Part shown: positions 59,573-64,000 of the stretch, in pieces | How the letters are laid out: each line of letters begins with the position of its first letter | How positions within the stretch are numbered: the first letter of the stretch is position 1 | Assembly (NCBI GenBank): GCA_031213475.1 | Contig: JARUPZ010000025.1 | Span: 4,260,532-4,324,531 of the forward strand | Origin: Nereocystis luetkeana | Lineage: Eukaryota > Sar > Phaeophyceae > Laminariales > Laminariaceae | Length of the DNA: 64,000 nucleotides | Reading direction: 5' to 3' | Made by a program: the position numbers and the translations under genes | Notes under the pieces: generated by a model | What the model was told of the DNA's origin: nothing | Seen by the model: the letters and a program-made list of their open reading frames with translations, nothing else | The model's database searches: none

Positions 59573-60226
59573 TCAACACTGAATGCAAGTCGCTATACAC
59601 CCACCTATGCAAGTCCAACACACCCCGAACGCTCGGCAAAATGAGACTGAAACCGTGGTTGCAGGGAAAATAATTATGACGACACGCAATGTCGGTTCCC
59701 ACAGGTTCCTAGGACGTTTGCTGCCTTGACTTTGCGCGCATGAATACAACAAAGCGTTTGACGTACTCCTTTTCGAGCACGCATTGATACAGATTCCAGG
59801 CAGGGTAGAACAAATACCGACTTTCGAGTTCCCCCTGTTACCCCCATCTCCCCTTTTAATGAAACAAATATCAAGTCCCAGCCGTAAATATCCAGCATCT
59901 ATCTCTCGGAGAGTAATCGAGCAAACATGGCACAAAAAATAATCATCAATAGAGCGGGAACAAGCAGAGAAAACCCACCCAAGTTCACAAAAACAAGAAC
60001 ATCGCGGTTTTCGAAACAAAAGGGACAAAACTGACAAGTATACCATAGTAGCAATAAACAGTAGCACCCAAAATGTCCTAACTAACGGTGTTTCAGGAAT
60101 TTCGAGCACCTTTGATACCACCTCTCTACCACCGGGAAAGTGGTGCCTTGGGATCGCGGAGAGTTTGGAATCTTGACGGGGGGGGAGAGACCGCATTGCG
60201 TGCTGCGTGTTCAAGTTCGCGTTCAA
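59573..60226 (-). CDS. Hypothetical 217-codon open frame with one membrane helix (doubtful)
   Basis: The longest intron-free frame in the right flank. It starts MNANLNTQHAMRSLPPRQDS. Around residues 50-70 a hydrophobic helix reads TFWVLLFIATMVYLSVLSLL, followed by basic RKPR and a cysteine-rich stretch. A second frame on the same strand (59271-59702) overlaps its end and contains RELGRLGVLFTERVTNFIDD. No family is recognised, no splice signals or neighbours support it, and composition does not separate it from chance. It is listed because of length only. Confidence 0.22.
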   Translation of the reverse strand: MNANLNTQHAMRSLPPRQDSKLSAIPRHHFPGGREVVSKVLEIPETPLVRTFWVLLFIATMVYLSVLSLLFRKPRCSCFCELGWVFSACSRSIDDYFLCHVCSITLREIDAGYLRLGLDICFIKRGDGGNRGNSKVGICSTLPGICINACSKRSTSNALLYSCAQSQGSKRPRNLWEPTLRVVIIIFPATTVSVSFCRAFGVCWTCIGGCIATCIQC

Positions 60227-61652
60227 AAATAGTATCGTGTTGTTGGTAGCAGGAAATTTCCATCGTGTGCCATGTCTCGTGTCTCAGTCTTCGCTGTTTC
60301 GCCAGGTCACAAATCGATACGATATATCCAAAGGTCAAAGCATGGTACGGTCATTCGGTACGTCAAAGTGAACCGACACACTTATCGTCATGTCGGTATC
60401 GAACTGCATGGATGAGCGTATCTAAATATATAGCTGGTGTTTGATTTTTGATGTGTATGCTGCCACTGCGTCCTTAAATTTTCATACCAAACAGAACTAC
60501 TCATAATAAGTACGACGTATACATATTATATATTGTGGCTCAAATTTGATGCTCCCAACTATTGCATACAGCAGGACAAACACTGCTGTAAACACTGATA
60601 ATATATACCTGGTAGCTACCAGCTACGTGTGTGTATGGTACAAGTATCAATTTCGGTAGTACCCTGGCATGTATGTTTCGTATGAAGTGAAATTTTGGGT
60701 GGTAGGGCGAGGGCATCATAGGTTGACACATGTATGTTTGTATTAGACACAACGTGTGACCGCAGGAGCGACGAATGCCATAGCTGCCACAGAATTTCCA
60801 AACCAAAGATAGAGGGAAACAGCCGAGACGTCTGCAATATTGGAATTTGTCACCACTATTCCACTGTTCGTTCAGATCGAAAGTAAGTGAGGCCATCGGT
60901 AGCGACGATTTAAATATTTGGGTCTGCGAAGGCCATACCCCCCCGGGTTCCACCCGCTTACGCCTATTATTATCTCGTTCGTGGTGACCCTTGATTTAGG
61001 TGTGGTCGATTTCATCACAACAAGCGTGTGCGTTTTCCGACCGTTGTACTATCATACTATCCTGAGTCGAAGTCGTTTACGTCAATATATCATGTCGTTG
61101 ATAGTTTTGTGGGCCGACGTAAACCCAAGCACGCCGGCTGAACAAGGTATTATTGACGAACGCTATCCGCTGTGTACATGGGATACCATGGAGTGCACCA
61201 TCAGAAGAAGCTCACAGAGTTGAAGCCGCTTGTTGGCTCCGTGGAACATTGGGATCTCGTCCAGTCTGTGACCCGGCATTCGAAAATTAGAACATAAAGA
61301 GGAAATGCTTTGCATCAAAGCGAAGCTTCCGGAGCAAATTCTTTGTAGCATTCAGTTGAGTTTATGCAGACTACCACATCCGCTGTGGAGTCGGCCAAAT
61401 GTGGCTCTTGCCAGCTTTCCGCAATGCATTGTGGGTGGAAAGGCCGTCGATAATGCATATATATGGTTATATCGCGCCCTTCACGCACAGACAGGCCATT
61501 TCCGACAGATTTTGATACACATACATTAAGGACCGCCTTCTAGGTGTATTGCAAGTAAATAAAGCCTGAAACGTTCAAATTGTATGAGGTCATTCAATTC
61601 TATTGATTGGACCAATTATATCGCAGAGTGATGCCGGTGTGTCCGGAGAGGC
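60227..61652. other. Spacer without recognised gene
   Basis: Only short frames on both strands, none with a recognisable pattern. The 137-codon minus-strand frame at 60540-60953 has no supporting feature. Confidence 0.4.
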
Positions 61653-61656
61653 AATC

Positions 61657-61721
<65 letters not shown>
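61653..61721. repeat. (CA)n-(TA)n microsatellite
   Basis: A short CA run passes into about 28 uninterrupted TA units. The uninterrupted length suggests an active, length-variable locus. It explains the isoleucine/tyrosine-repeat frame at 61607-61810, which is not a gene. Confidence 0.95.
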
Positions 61722-61724
<3 letters not shown>

Positions 61725-62267
61725 GTTTCCTTCGTGCTAATAACGCTGCTGCTGTTGTTGTATTAGGGGCAGTTCAGCCAGCCGTTATTCTCATTCTTTA
61801 TAAATATTGAACCTCGTATATTCACGTCCTGAATAATGCGCTAAACAAATAGGCTTGAATACAACAGACCTTGAATGCCTATCAAATGAACGTGCACAAT
61901 CATACCGCTATGATGTGCTGGCGGTACGATCCATGCGATAAAATATATCAAATCGCGTACCTGGTATGTATATAGGGCGAACTACTCCGTCGGCAAAAAA
62001 TACATTGTTTTGTACATATATATATATATACTAAGTATCAATACGAACAGCATTCACCACATATCCTAGAGAAACTAATGGTTAGCGCGTGAAAGAAATA
62101 ATAAAACACTAAGTTTGACGCTAGAGAGTACCAGGTAGTGAAATACCAGGTACTCCACTATTTTCCAGGAAGACACACTACGAAACACCGCAAACTCATA
62201 TATATAGATACAGCAGTGGGATCGGTGGAGAAGTATTTAGTGGTGTATACATCCCGCAATAATGTCG

Positions 62268-62460
62268 GTCGTCGAGGGCTTTTCTTGAGAAGGCCATCTG
62301 CGTCATACTTTAGTCTCACTCGCAGAAGCATAGGCCTTTCCGATCAAAACCGCTCCCAAACCAGATTAAAAGCCTCATGGTTGAGCAATATCCCCGTCCA
62401 ATTGCCATCATGGTGAAAAAAGGACCAATCTCAAGTCGCAGATACCAACAGCTCTCGAAG
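62268..62460. repeat. Dispersed repeat family D, second copy
   Basis: Shares CTGCGTCAT(A/G)CTTTAGT, ATCCCCGTCCA and CAGCTCT(C/T)GAAGC with 41585-41760 in the same order. The downstream stretch near 62705-62765 (TTCGCTTGCGAGTTCGACCA) also resembles 42058-42080 (TTCGCCTGCAAGTTCGACCA), suggesting the repeat unit extends a few hundred bases. Confidence 0.55.
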
Positions 62461-63654
62461 CTTTGAATTACCGATATTCCGGTAAGAAACGGCCCAGGCA
62501 AACTGGGACGAGCTGTTTACCTATTTCTCGAAAATAAATGTGACTGGACAATACTTGGCACAATACACTGGTAAGGAATGTACCCTTCTCTGTTTCCTGA
62601 TATATATATATAGATAATATGCCAGTGCGTTCGGTATTTCGAACGAATTTCATTCTTCCCTCCCTGAGGCACTTGCACCTTGACATCGAGGGTAGCTCAG
62701 GATTTACGGGTAGGATGAACTCTATGTCCTTCGCTTGCGAGTTCGACCACGTTGTGATAGATCGACTTTGTCTAGACATTATTGCGTGCTTTACTCGTTG
62801 TTTAAACCAGGTGTGTATGTCTTAATAATTCTGATATATCGTGTCTCCGTAAAAGTGCCGAATATGTTATGTTGATGGAGGGATATTTTTCCAACATTTA
62901 GAATGTATGGTATATTGCTATCCCCGACTAACAGTGACAGGCTGCAAGTCGACACAACTATTAAATAATGTGATCAACACTCAGAACTACGATACATACC
63001 CTGTCTAGTAATAATAAGTACGTTTATTTTGATGGACAGCGGGTTATTGGTAGATGCTTCTTCGGTGGTCGTTTTGATGGACAGCGAGTGGTTGTTTTTT
63101 TTTGGACGAGATGGAGGGAAGTTGGTTGTAGTAGTCGTCATGAGCGTCACATCAGTTCTGATTTGTCGTAGGATGCTGCCGCGCGTTTGTTCTGGAGAGT
63201 TCTTCACTTTCTGTTATTATAGTCGTATATTAGAACAACACTACACATTGTCGGACGGCAAGCATTGGAACAATACGTACGTTTTTGTGCGCAGCCTTTT
63301 CTTTTTCAGGGTCGGCGCCGAACCGCGTATACATACGGCGATATCAAACCAGATAGACTAGTTCGGAGTACATATTGTTGTCCTTATACATGAAAACTAT
63401 TCGGAAATAGCCCATAGAGATATATGGTAGTATCACATACCCCCAGGCATTGCCTACCACTACTACAGGAATACTGCGGTAAATATAACCTACTCCTGGT
63501 ACTTCTCTGACCGACTGTTTTTTTGTATGTAGAAGCCGAACATGTTTTTCTCTGGAGCCCTGCATGATGAGGGAGTGGGGGCAGGGCAGCTACCACATAA
63601 GTATATACATATTACACATATTCATATTCGATAACATGGATATGTGTACAATTA

Positions 63655-63880
63655 TGATCGAACCAACCGAAGACACGATGAAGTGCACCGCTCACATATA
63701 TTCTCCGAACCAAAGTAGCCGTGAAGGTGGAGAGCATTCGGATGTATCATCACCATGCGACAGCTCGTTCAGGTCGGTTCAGGTGTAGTAACACGGGTTA
63801 ACGGAAGCGACCATTTTACACTACTACTGGGCTCCGGTCGGATGGCGAACCTGCCCCTGGTGCTGCCTGATTACGCCTTG
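63655..63880. repeat. Dispersed repeat family E, copy 2
   Basis: Starts GATCGAACCAACCGAAGACA and contains CATCATCACCATGCGACAGC and CTGGTGCTGCCTGATTACGC, paralleling 43110-43360. The last 120 bases of the window after it hold nothing recognised. Confidence 0.62.
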
Positions 63881-64000
63881 TATAATAAGCGATGTATCTC
63901 TTGGATTTTATCGATGGTGTATTGTCCGGCGCAAGCTTACGCCATCATTTCCTGCCCGGAGAGGAAGTATAATATATATCTCTACGGGAACAATTTTTAC

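Noticed and set aside
1-64000. LTR retroelements, CRISPR arrays, rRNA genes, integrated phaeovirus genes
   Set aside because: Both strands were read for reverse-transcriptase and capsid motifs, paired long terminal repeats, regular spacer arrays and rRNA-like sequence. None was seen.

Overview
The window looks like nuclear DNA of a multicellular brown alga (Phaeophyceae). Coding sequence is cut into many short exons by introns of about 0.3–3 kb with GT..AG ends. The best recognised gene is a vanadium-dependent bromoperoxidase of the brown-algal type, and the intergenic DNA carries small non-autonomous transposons, SINEs and AT microsatellites. Assignment to a genus is not possible from sequence reading alone.

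Layout. Positions 660–20518 (+) hold the 3' part of an intron-rich gene for an MLO-family (seven-transmembrane) protein. Fifteen exons can be chained in one continuous frame (3,414 coding bases), ending in a 1.65-kb last exon that encodes a glutamine-rich, disordered tail. The 5' end lies upstream of the window or in the unassigned first 659 bases. Positions 20519–24888 hold no gene I can support. Positions 24889–33389 (-) carry a decayed vanadium haloperoxidase paralogue: six exon relics lie in collinear order with lost splice donors and frame-disrupting indels, and the exons for the histidine motifs are not found. From about 33.4 to 46.5 kb there is a repeat-dense spacer with three MITE families, a tRNA-derived SINE family and older dispersed repeats. 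Positions 47068–56542 (+) hold an intact 14-exon vanadium bromoperoxidase gene (613 codons plus stop, signal peptide, all expected vanadate-pocket residues). Positions 56543–64000 are AT-rich with repeats and a few unassigned open frames.

How the parts relate. The intact and dead haloperoxidase genes stand head to head, about 13.7 kb apart, as expected from an inverted duplication followed by loss of one copy. The intact enzyme is predicted to be secreted to the cell wall or apoplast, where brown-algal vBPOs oxidise bromide (and iodide) with hydrogen peroxide, in defence, oxidative metabolism and phenolic cross-linking. The MLO-like membrane protein is a separate gene with no evident operational link. 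Exon borders were chosen by splice consensus, phase continuity and similarity recalled from known families; no alignment or transcript data were available.
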